From Chrysochromulina parva (lineage: Eukaryota; Haptophyta; Prymnesiales; Chrysochromulinaceae): a stretch of DNA of 10,904 nucleotides. Below the pieces are notes generated by a model. The model was not told where the DNA came from. It did no database searches and saw nothing but the letters and a program-made list of their open reading frames with translations. The stretch lies in assembly GCA_002887195.1 (NCBI GenBank), contig PJAB01002026.1, positions 1-10,904 of the forward strand, given 5' to 3'. The translations under genes and the position numbers were made by a program. Shown one piece after another: positions 1 to 6,594 of the stretch. Position 1 is the first letter of the stretch. Every line of letters starts with the position of its first letter.

Positions 1-46
1 GGGTGGCGGCCTGGGTGGCCTATGAGATGCCCCGCCCGGCCCGCAG

Positions 47-873
47 CAAAAGCAGCGATTCGTCTACTTTGTCTGGTCACCCGACCTCCACCTTCGCTTC
101 GAGGCCGCCGTGGCCGAGCTTGGGCTCGTGGCGATCGCCCAGATCATGGACGATCATGGACCTGCACGGCGAGAACGCCCCCACTCGCCTGAGCATCAAG
201 TCGCACCTCCAAAAGTACAGGCTTTGCTTATGCAGAAGCGCGTCGACACAGAGTGCAAGACGGCCGATCAAAGTCGACACCAAGAGCAAGGCTCCGCCGC
301 CGCCCAAACAAGGTGCCGTGCGGGGGAGCAGCTGATGGAAATGCTGCACGCGTCATCGCCCGCGAGCACACCAACGGGAGTACCACATCAAGGGGGGGAG
401 TACCACAGCAAGGTGCCGGCGGCGGAGGAAGCGGAGCAGGCGGCGGCGGAGGTGGCGGCGGAGGTGGCAACGGTTGCACTGCCTCCGCGCGCCTTCCAAC
501 CTCGCGTGGCGGCGCGCGCAGGCACGTCGGCGTTGTCGCGGCTGCTCGGCGGCGCCGGGCTGGGCGGTTGGGATGGGCTCTCATCCCTGGAGCACCTCTC
601 GCAACTAGAGAGTCTCGCGCATGCCAGACTGAACTGCATGGGGATGGGCGGTGCAGGCCTCGGCGCCGGCCTCGGCGCCTCCAACCTCGCCGCCCTGAGC
701 GCCGCCCTGAGCGCGCGTGGGCTGTCGGCGCAGCTGTCGGCGCAGCTGTCGGCGCAGCTGTCGGTCGGCTTCGGCGGGGCAGGTTTCCGCGGCGGCCTTC
801 TCGGCCGCGGCCTGAGCGGCGGCAACGGGCGGCGGCGGCCACGAGTTGCTCGGCAGTGGCTACCTCGGCGGTA

Positions 874-910
<37 letters not shown>

Positions 911-1492
911 AAGCGGAGGCGGCGGCGGTGGCGTAGGCGGCGGCTTCTTCGGCCAGCGGTGTGGCACTCTTCAAGGACTGCGCATGAGCGGCATCCCCAT
1001 GAAGGAGAACGTCTCAAAAGACGGAATGCCGTCCATCTCGTAGTCCAATCTCGAGCTCGAGATGCAGCAGCTTGCAGACCTCTCGGTGCGGAGGACTTTT
1101 TGCAGCTCCACGGAAGGCGTTGGCACGAGCGACTGGTTCAACTCCACCATACCGATGCCGGCACCTTCTCGACGGCGCCACGCCCGCTGCCCCGTACGTG
1201 CCCAACGCGGCGCCGGCTGCAGCGCACGCGCTCCATAGCCAGCGGCCACAGCGCGTTGCCCTGCGAACACCAGGGCGACTTATCCGCGGACGGCGACCTC
1301 ACCATCGCAACGATGCCAGCCATGCTCGACGCGCTTCTCAGGCCGTCGCCCTTCCCGCCGTCAGCCGAGTCACCGGGACGGTGCAGCCCAAGCGCCATGC
1401 CCGGCGCCACGACCGAAGCGCGAAGCCAACCTCCCCAAGGCGGCCCCTGTGGGCCCACCAGCGTGCGTCGATCTCACGGTTGCGAGCTCTGA
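47..1492 (+). CDS. GARP/MYB-like (SHLQKYR-class) DNA-binding protein, 5'-partial and frame-disrupted, probable pseudogene
   Basis: From about 59 the frame reads FVWSPDLHLRFEAAVAELG, the first helix of a GARP (G2-like/ARR-B) domain. About 25 codons on it ends in SIKSHLQKYRL, the signature recognition helix, but in the next frame. Known GARP proteins bind DNA as transcription factors in plants and algae. A 10-bp tandem duplication at 142-161 causes the shift. Downstream, coding-like stretches with G/C third positions continue: frame 2 at about 395-826 (LSAQ repeats, Leu/Gly rich), frame 3 at about 830-1165 (poly-Gly, then MSGIPMKENVSKDGMPSIS, a TAG at 1041-1043 and an ELEMQQLADL stretch), frame 1 at about 1165-1230, and frame 2 to a TGA at 1490-1492. 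A TGA at 23-25 upstream implies an earlier exon; a CAG acceptor at 44-46 fits. Introns could explain one or two shifts, but not the duplication inside the domain or the in-frame TAG. Family assignment is strong; exact exon limits are not known. Confidence 0.6.
142..161 (+). repeat. Perfect 10-bp tandem duplication breaking the GARP domain
   Basis: GATCATGGAC occurs at 142-151 and again immediately at 152-161. Ten bases is not a multiple of three, so the frame moves by one exactly between helix 1 (WSPDLHLRF) and the SHLQKYR helix. Counting through a single copy gives a continuous GARP-like reading across both helices, which is why I read it as an insertion. Confidence 0.9.
689..712 (+). repeat. 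12-bp tandem repeat x2 (AALS codons)
   Basis: GCCGCCCTGAGC is present at 689-700 and directly repeated at 701-712. In frame 2 it encodes Ala-Ala-Leu-Ser twice. Its multiple-of-three length preserves the frame, which supports frame 2 as the coding frame here. Confidence 0.85.
722..764 (+). repeat. 12-bp tandem repeat x3.6 (LSAQ codons)
   Basis: The unit CTGTCGGCGCAG is repeated at 722-733, 734-745 and 746-757, followed by a partial unit to 764. In frame 2 it encodes Leu-Ser-Ala-Gln repeats, a low-complexity segment of the GARP-like protein. Confidence 0.9.
875..910 (+). repeat. (CGG)12 microsatellite
   Basis: An uninterrupted CGG triplet run of 36 bases follows GGTAA and precedes AAGCGGAGG. 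In frame 3 it encodes polyglycine, flanked by further Gly-rich codons. Tracts like this are prone to slippage. Confidence 0.9.
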
Positions 1493-2249
1493 GCCGAGCT
1501 AGTGCAGGCGAGCTCAGCTGTGCAGGTTCTTAGCAGGCGTAGTTCATTGAAGCACATGAGAGCTGAATTGTTTCGTTTGTACGCCGCACTGTGGTATCAT
1601 ATCACAAGACACAACGCAACCCATTTCCGCAAAAGCGACCGGACACACACTCACACACCATCATATCGCATATCGGCATATGAATTTATGATGCACACAC
1701 CGCTACGTCGAGAGAGTGACCCCGTCCTCCGAGCGTGCGAGAAGCACACGCGGATCACAATCACTGTGCTCCACGACGCCGCAGCTGCGCCTGCGAGCTT
1801 CCTGCGAGCTGGCGGTGCAGCGATAGTGCTCCAGCGGGAGGCGCGCCAGGGACGCGTACTACAGTGTAGCCGCGTACCGCGTTACGCCGTTTCAGCTGCC
1901 GCAGTATAGCCAGTGGCCCAGTGCACACATCCTCACGCTCAATCGGCTCCACCGAGTGCTCGCGGCTTGACTCGTGCGAGCTCAGGGTGAACTATCGTCG
2001 ATGCCGACGTGCAACGAGTCCATTTCGATTCCATTTCGATGTCGTGTGACCGAGAGCCGAATGCCTTCCTCGGCCACACCCTCTCTGCACTAGGGCCGCA
2101 TCGCCCGCGCAACCGGCGGCAGCGGCGGCGGATCTGAAGGCTGCGGATCTGACGCCGCCGCTACCGCCGGGTGTGCGCCGCCCCTGGTCGCTACCGGATC
2201 CGCGTCCACATGTAAGTCCACACAGTCGGAACGCACTGTCGCAAAAGAG
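1493..2249. other. Intergenic region with no convincing gene
   Basis: This lies between the convergent GARP-like gene (plus) and MBD/AP2-like gene (minus). The first 250 bases are less GC-rich, with CA-rich runs near 1650 and 1695. Open frames here have mixed third positions and no recognisable motif. One exception is a minus-strand frame that stays open from about 2330 to a TAG at 2092-2090; it has G/C-rich third positions and may be the displaced C-terminus of the AP2-like gene. A direct repeat GCGGATCTGA occurs at 2128-2137 and 2143-2152. Confidence 0.5.
2020..2041. repeat. 11-bp tandem duplication
   Basis: CCATTTCGATT at 2020-2030 is followed directly by CCATTTCGATG at 2031-2041, differing only in the last base. 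It lies in sequence I read as non-coding. Confidence 0.8.
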
Positions 2250-2809
2250 TCAGAGGCGCAGGCATCGGGCCGCTGCTGGCACCGCTGCGCGTTGTCGGGC
2301 GCAACAGAGTGCTGCCTCTTCCGCCGTCGAGAAGAAGCCCAGATTCATGACCTTCTTGCTGACCATCATCTCGGCTTTGAAGGGCTTGCGCATGCCGCGG
2401 ATGTGAACCACATTCTTATAGCCCGTCGCTGAGCGATCTGAAGGTAAGAGCACTAGACCGGCCTCGTCGGCCTCTTGGACTGCTGCGGCCGCGGAAGGAG
2501 AAATCTGCACGTCGTTTGTCGCAGGGTGCAACAGTCTGGTACCCTCGTGTTCGGCGAATGCCGCCGTCTTGGACCTCAGTCGCTCACCCGAAGGTGCCAC
2601 GTAGGTGTACCGGATGGTCCCACGGGCACATCCCTCAGCGTCAGCCCTCGGAACAATGCGCCAGCCATCGTCATGAGCGCCATCCCACAGCCGATCGTCA
2701 ACCTCGTTGTCGCACAGCATCATCTCTTTCTCCCACTCTCGTAGGCCGTTCTGCCGCTGCTTCGGCATCACTCCCGCACAGTTCCAGTTCGAGCCCCGAA
2801 GCACAGAAC
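2250..2809 (-). CDS. MBD-like plus AP2/ERF-like domain protein
   Basis: The minus-strand frame contains two nuclear-protein motifs. Numbered from the internal ATG at 2768 (172 aa), residues about 33-75 resemble a methyl-CpG-binding domain: GWRIVPR, then an Arg/Gly stretch, YTYVAPSGERLRSK, matching the MBD pattern GW..YYxSPxGKRxRSK. Residues about 113-158 resemble an AP2/ERF domain: ATGYKNV, a basic strand, then LGFFSTAEEAAL before an Ala-rich helix, matching GYKGV...LGxFxTAEEAA. Such domains bind DNA, so a chromatin or transcription role is inferred. A strong acceptor (CCTTTTTTCAG) ends at 2810, so this may be an internal or last exon beginning at 2809; otherwise 2768 is the first ATG. The stop at 2252-2250 truncates the expected end of the AP2 fold, and another minus frame stays open to 2090, so the C-terminus is uncertain. 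Neighbours give no functional clue. Confidence 0.6.
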
Positions 2810-2820
2810 CTGAAAAAAGG
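2810..2820 (-). other. Candidate 3' splice site of the MBD/AP2-like gene
   Basis: On the minus strand CCTTTTTTCAG ends at 2810 and is followed by GTTCTGTG. A pyrimidine tract this clean is uncommon in so GC-rich a region. The downstream frame is open immediately after it, in phase with the MBD-like motif. I cannot identify the upstream exon. Confidence 0.45.
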
Positions 2821-2917
2821 TTGCAGGCCGACGCGACGTAATTCCAATCAAGTTCACAAATTTGGAAACGACGAAACGGCCTAACGGGAGGATCTTTTGT
2901 GTTTTGACTGCTTGTAC

Positions 2918-2938
2918 ATAAATTTTTTTAAATTTAAT
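2918..2938 (-). promoter_or_regulatory. A/T-only block, possible core promoter element
   Basis: Twenty-one consecutive A/T bases lie about 110 bases upstream of the candidate acceptor and 150 bases upstream of the ATG at 2768 of the minus-strand MBD/AP2-like gene. In this GC-rich setting such a block could be a TATA-like or nucleosome-free promoter element, or part of an intron. Position and composition are the only evidence. Confidence 0.25.
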
Positions 2939-3125
2939 GGTGTACGGCTACGTGTTCAGAAAGTGTTCGCGGTGCGACGTACGCACGTACCGTATAAACC
3001 GTACACGGCTGTGGCCTGTGCCAGCGTCGAATAGTGCCAAGCCAGCCGGTCGCTCCGGCAGCGACTCTTGTGCGGTCCACCTCTTGAGTTATAGCGGTGA
3101 CTGTCGCCCGCCTACGTTTATCGAC

Positions 3126-3144
3126 GCCGTACGTATAGTACGGC
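3126..3144. repeat. Perfect 7-bp inverted repeat (GCCGTAC / GTACGGC)
   Basis: GCCGTAC at 3126-3132 and GTACGGC at 3138-3144 flank the loop GTATA. It is the most symmetrical part of a GTAC-rich stretch reaching back to 2941. Confidence 0.8.
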
Positions 3145-3171
3145 TCACGACAGCCACATCTCGAATCTTCA

Positions 3172-3205
3172 AGCCTGTGCGGTCAGCCTAGGACGGCCAC
3201 AGGCT
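3172..3205. repeat. Perfect 8-bp inverted repeat downstream of the lipase stop
   Basis: AGCCTGTG at 3172-3179 pairs with CACAGGCT at 3198-3205 across an 18-base loop containing the palindrome CCTAGG. It lies 27 bases beyond the lipase stop on the minus strand, so it would be in the 3' UTR and could form an RNA hairpin. Confidence 0.7.
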
Positions 3206-3215
3206 CCGTGTCGGC

Positions 3216-3228
3216 CTAGGAATCCTAG
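3216..3228. repeat. Tight hairpin CTAGG-AAT-CCTAG next to the lipase stop
   Basis: A perfect 5-bp stem with a 3-base loop lies only 3 bases from the TGA at 3234-3232 on the minus strand. With the 3172-3205 inverted repeat it gives two stacked hairpins at the start of the probable 3' UTR. No function is known. Confidence 0.6.
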
Positions 3229-3231
3229 CGT

Positions 3232-6200
3232 TCAGCGCGCCGGCACCTCGGTTGAACACAAGGACGACGAGGCCGCGCTTTGAATCGTGCGCAGGGTCGC
3301 CTCGAGCACGGCCGAGCGGCGCTCTGCACGTTCGCGGGCGGCTTCGGTCGAGCGCAAAAGATCGGCTTGCTCGTCGAGAACCTTTTGCATCGCGGCCTTG
3401 TCACGCGTCAGCTGCTGCAGCGCCTTGTTGTGTTTGATGGACTCGGAGAGGAGGCGCTTCGAGCGAGCATCGTCGTCGGCCGCTCCGCCGGCGCTGTTCG
3501 GGGCTCGCTCTCGTGTCGGCGAGCCGCTCTCGCGTTCACAATTGGCCGCGTGCGGGGAGGCGCGGGTCTGGCGCGGGTTGGGGGGGGTCGGCGCCACCGC
3601 GGCTGGCAGTCGGAGGGTAGGTGAAGGCTCAGAGGAGCCGTCGGCAGCCTCGGCAGAGGGAGAGTCGACCAAGGTCGAGAGCCACCTTCCGTGCCGAGGG
3701 TCCGTTGGTTCCGCCTCGGCTGTGCCCGCGACGCCCTGAGCGCCGATGCCCTGAGCGCCGATGCCCTGAGCGCCGATGCCCTGAGCGCCGCCCGCGGATG
3801 GCCAGTCATCAAGGCGGCTCGCGTGCGACACAGCGCGTCGGTGGGCGCGGCCGAGTGCTCGGGACGGCGCCGCGGCGGCTGGGGCATCCGACAGGGTAGG
3901 GTGAGGGGGAGGGGACGGACCGCTCCACGTGGCCAGTCGAGGCACACCCCCGGACCCGACCGATGCGGATACCATGGCCACAGCCTCGGCCTCGGCTCTC
4001 TGCCTCGCCTCCCGCGTCTCGCGCCCGAGGGGCAGCGAGAGCGAGCGGCGCAGCAGCGGTGCCGGCGCCGTGCCCGAGCGCAGCTGCCCCGCCGATGGGG
4101 TCCGGGGGTCGGAGGGCGGCAGGATGCCCAGAGCCTCGAGCTTGCGTCGCTCAGCATGAAGGGTGGCGAGCCCAGCCTCGAGGGCCTGCTCGAGTGACAG
4201 GAGATGCCTAATGTGCGAGAGCCTCAGGAAGGTTGCGCGCTGCCCCTCGGCGATGTAGCGCGTCATCATGGCGCGCGAAGGGTTCTGGACCATTTTGATG
4301 ATCGCGTAGGGCCCACCCACCCGCGGTACGATGGTCACGTCGCCCGTGTATCGCTGCTCCATCGCTGCGGTGATGTCCTGGCCGTACATGGCAGGCAGCA
4401 GCCGCAGCCGTGCGAGGTATTTGAGCCGATGGAGCACGTCTCCGAGGAAGTGCTGCTGCACGCGATGGAGCGGCGAGTAGGCAGCCGATGCGCCCGGTTG
4501 GCGCGAGTGCAGCATCGCAACCACGTGCGGGTTCACCTGTGACACAATGTCCTGCGTCACGTGGAACAGTTCGCTCAGCCTACGGCGTGGGATGTCTGCT
4601 GTGAAGGATCCGTCGATGAACTCGAGGGACTCCTTCTCGAACTGCTCTATCTGGCCGTTGGCACCCTTCATGAGCAGCTTGGTCGGGTGCATCACCGTGG
4701 GCAGCGCGCACGACGCATGCACGGCCGACCGTATGAGCACATGCGGCGCCGTCAGGTGGTTGAGCAGCAACGCCTTTTTGCCCACGCCGCCCTGGCGCGC
4801 GCCCACCGAGATGTTGATGTTTGCAATGCGCCCCGTGCGAGCAAACGCCTCTTCGAAGGTCACGTCGCCGTAATAGCGACGGCAGCAATTGGCGAACTCG
4901 TCGTGCTCGACGAGGCAGCCGTTGCGCACGTAGTTGAACAGCTGCTGCTCCATGGGCGGGAACCAGCGCTCTGGGTAGCGCACCGCAATGTCCGGCTGGA
5001 TGACCTTTTCGAGCATCTCCTCGTCCGAGGAGATGGCGAGCATACCCGCGATGATGGCGCCTCCGCTGGTGCCCGTCACGATGCTCGGCATGCACTCGTT
5101 CTCGATGAGGGTCTTGATGACGCCCATGTCTGCGGCCGGCAGGCACGAGATGCAAGCGAGTTATGAGCTGAGATCTTGAGAAATTGGGGTGCGCCACACG
5201 TGAGGATCGGCGGCGGCGGATCTCAGGAACTCAAGATCGCAATCTCGCCTCGCGTGAGGATCGGCGGCGGTGCGCGCGCTGCGACTGCGGCAGTGCTTAC
5301 GATACATGGCGAGGCTGCCACCGCCGGAGAGGCAAAGGGCCGTGTGCCCCAGGCATACGATGCTGCGCTCGAAGAAGTCGATGGCCGCTGGCACTGAGGA
5401 GGCGTCGGCCTTGGCGTCGAGCCTGGCAGCCTGTGCGAGCCACCGAAGCGCGGCCACCTGCTCTGTGACGAGCTGCTCGATGGACCGCTTGGTGCCCACA
5501 CGGCACTCGGTGTGCAGCGCCGGTCGGTCGATTTGAAGGTGGTTACGAACCATCATGGTGCTCATCAGCTGCATCAGCTGCTCGCGCTTCCCAGCCTCTC
5601 GAGCCTCTCGAAGCTGGCGAGCGGCGGTCGTCACACCCGACGCTCCGTAGCCTGCGGGTGAGTCGCGCCATGGATCGCGCCCATCGAGCTCATCGAGCTC
5701 CAAACCCGCCGCCGAGTACTCGCGCCACGTGACTGCACGCATCAGCCGGCGTCGCAGCCGCCACCGCCTGCGGATGCTTCCTCCCATCACCCAGCGGTAT
5801 GATGACTCGCACAACCAGAACACAACGCCGACGTTGCGCACCCAAGTGTCTGACACGGGGCAGGGCGCGTGGCAGTGAGCTTCGATCAAGGAGGAGCAGG
5901 CAGGAGCAAACAAGCCGAGCTTCGGAGGCGGAAGCAGCAGCTCAGCGGCGGAAGCGCACATAAGACGACGTTGAAGAAGATCATGCACGTTTGCCAACCT
6001 ACGTAGAGCGCTTGCACCGAAAGAATACCTATCGAGAGTAAGATCCACACCATCCAGCGACCGTGGTGGTAGAGCAGCGACGCGCTGATGAGGCTGCCTG
6101 CTGCTAGCTGCCACCATTCTGCTGCGCGGCTAGCCTCTGCTGCCAGCACCACAGTCTCGACGACTGCGGCATGCTGGCGCTCGAGGGTGCCGACGAGCAC

Positions 6201-6323
6201 GCCGGCGCAAGTGCGAGCCAGCTGCCACGAGAGCTCACGGCAGGTGCAATTCTGGTGCGCAAGCAACCTCCTTCCTGCATCGAGAGCCACCACGTCTGCG
6301 GCCGGCGATAAAGGGAAGAACAT
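3232..6323 (-). CDS. Patatin-type triacylglycerol lipase (SDP1/Tgl3-4-5 family), three exons
   Basis: Proposed exons are 6323-5960, 5849-5301 and 5129-3232, totalling 2811 nt or 936 aa. Family members hydrolyse triacylglycerol at lipid droplets. Residues about 70-122 are strongly hydrophobic (membrane or droplet anchor). Residues about 155-285 match the DUF3336 N-terminal lipase domain (AVTWREY, then a Leu/Met-rich helix with MVRN). The patatin domain starts with the oxyanion loop LSGGGSLAMYH at about 295-305, rebuilt across intron 2, where C plus AC gives His. It continues with GTSGG (catalytic Ser326) and DGS (catalytic Asp477), giving the Ser-Asp dyad. Further conserved segments are SAVHASCALP, VNPHVVAML, GDVTIVPR and MVQNPSR. 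A disordered Pro/Ser/Ala-rich tail of about 250 residues, with a GAQGI repeat, ends in a predicted coiled coil (about 870-930). The start at 6323 has an in-frame TGA 18 nt upstream. Exon 1 and intron 1 are less certain than the rest. Confidence 0.85.
3731..3790 (-). repeat. 15-bp tandem repeat x4 coding GAQGI/GAQGV
   Basis: Four contiguous 15-base units cover 3731-3745, 3746-3760, 3761-3775 and 3776-3790; the first differs from the others by one base. On the minus strand they encode Gly-Ala-Gln-Gly-Ile three times and Gly-Ala-Gln-Gly-Val once, in the disordered tail of the lipase. Confidence 0.95.
5130..5300 (-). other. Lipase intron 2 (171 nt, GTAAGC...CAG)
   Basis: The minus strand reads ATGTATC|GTAAGCACTG at 5301/5300 and CCGGCCGCAG|ACATGGGCG at 5130/5129. 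Splicing restores ...LAMYH-MGVIKTL, the conserved patatin oxyanion-loop sequence; unspliced, the frame hits a stop at 5161-5163. A CATAACTCG stretch near the 3' end could serve as branch point. The intron carries an 18-bp direct repeat and a 9-bp inverted repeat. Confidence 0.9.
5172..5270. repeat. Direct and inverted repeats inside lipase intron 2
   Basis: CGTGAGGATCGGCGGCGG occurs at 5199-5216 and 5253-5270. GATCTTGAG at 5172-5180 is the exact reverse complement of CTCAAGATC at 5230-5238, so the first direct-repeat copy is enclosed in a possible stem-loop. All of it lies within the 171-nt intron. Confidence 0.85.
5563..5699 (-). repeat. Three separate 9-bp tandem duplications in lipase exon 2
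   Basis: CATCAGCTG is doubled at 5563-5580, AGCCTCTCG at 5593-5610 and CATCGAGCT at 5682-5699. On the minus strand they encode the in-frame duplicates QLMQLM, REAREA and ELDELD of the DUF3336 region. All are perfect and frame-preserving. Confidence 0.85.
5850..5959 (-). other. Candidate lipase intron 1 (110 nt, GTGCGC...CAG)
   Basis: On the minus strand a donor TTAT|GTGCGC at 5960/5959 and an acceptor CCCCGTGTCAG|ACACTTGG at 5850/5849 join in phase. They link the hydrophobic exon-1 frame to the exon-2 frame, giving FFNVVLYTWVRNVG. The intervening sequence is pyrimidine-rich. The donor is only a moderate match, and exon 2 could instead start at an ATG within it, such as 6117. Confidence 0.5.
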
Positions 6324-6594
6324 CGTGTTAACGAAACTTCACAAGGTTTCGTCAATGATTTACACGTATCTAGGGCGTTTGTGCAGGACATTGTATGGCT
6401 CGGAACCGACGACTACCACTGGTACATGTATGAGACTGCTTTGCAGCTGACATCTGAGGTATGTGGCCTTGATCGCGGGACACGCCGATGAGAGCCCTCA
6501 TGACACATGAGCCATGAGGGCGCGGTATTGTATGGCACACACGACCGGCTCCTTCGCTCCTTGTCATTGTATGAGCTCATTGCTCCTCGCAGCG
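6324..6594. other. Spacer between lipase and chorein-protein genes
   Basis: This holds the 5' flank of the lipase gene and the 3' flank of the chorein-domain gene, both on the minus strand. I see no gene in it. The only clear structure is the hairpin at 6494-6521. Confidence 0.6.
6494..6521. repeat. Perfect 9-bp inverted repeat downstream of the chorein gene
   Basis: GCCCTCATG at 6494-6502 pairs with CATGAGGGC at 6513-6521 over a 10-base loop. An alternative stem, CTCATG-ACA-CATGAG, spans 6497-6511, so two mutually exclusive hairpins are possible. It lies about 75 bases past the stop of the minus-strand gene, in its probable 3' UTR. Confidence 0.75.

Larger units (their letters stand above)
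2811..3231. other. Spacer between MBD/AP2-like and lipase genes
   Basis: This holds the 3' flank of the lipase gene and the 5' flank (or first intron) of the MBD/AP2-like gene. It is visibly less GC-rich than the genes. It contains an A/T-only block at 2918-2938, six GTAC tetramers at about 2941-3141 (with a seventh at 2914-2917), and three perfect hairpins near the lipase stop. A plus-strand ATG frame at 2937-3191 (84 codons) has mixed third positions and no recognisable motif; I do not call it a gene. Confidence 0.5.

Noticed and set aside
228..1017. Arg-, Ala- and Pro-rich open frames on both strands around the CGG tracts
   Set aside because: They are translations of GGC/GCC low-complexity DNA in wrong frames; only the plus frames continuing the GARP domain show high G/C third positions.
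1502..1909. 135-codon plus-strand ORF after the GARP-like gene
   Set aside because: It starts from a non-ATG codon, has mixed third positions and contains CA-repeat-derived peptides; no motif is recognised.
2441..2449. Strong donor-like AAG|GTAAGAG on the plus strand
   Set aside because: It lies antisense within the linker-to-AP2 part of the minus-strand gene, and no plus-strand exon is supported here.
2937..3191. 84-codon plus-strand ORF starting ATGGTG just after the A/T block
   Set aside because: Its third positions are mixed, unlike real genes in the window. It overlaps the GTAC cluster and hairpins and shows no recognisable motif.
3731..3790. Repeat array considered as CRISPR-like
   Set aside because: The units are 15 bp, contiguous and without spacers, and encode a pentapeptide in frame. 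It is a coding tandem repeat.
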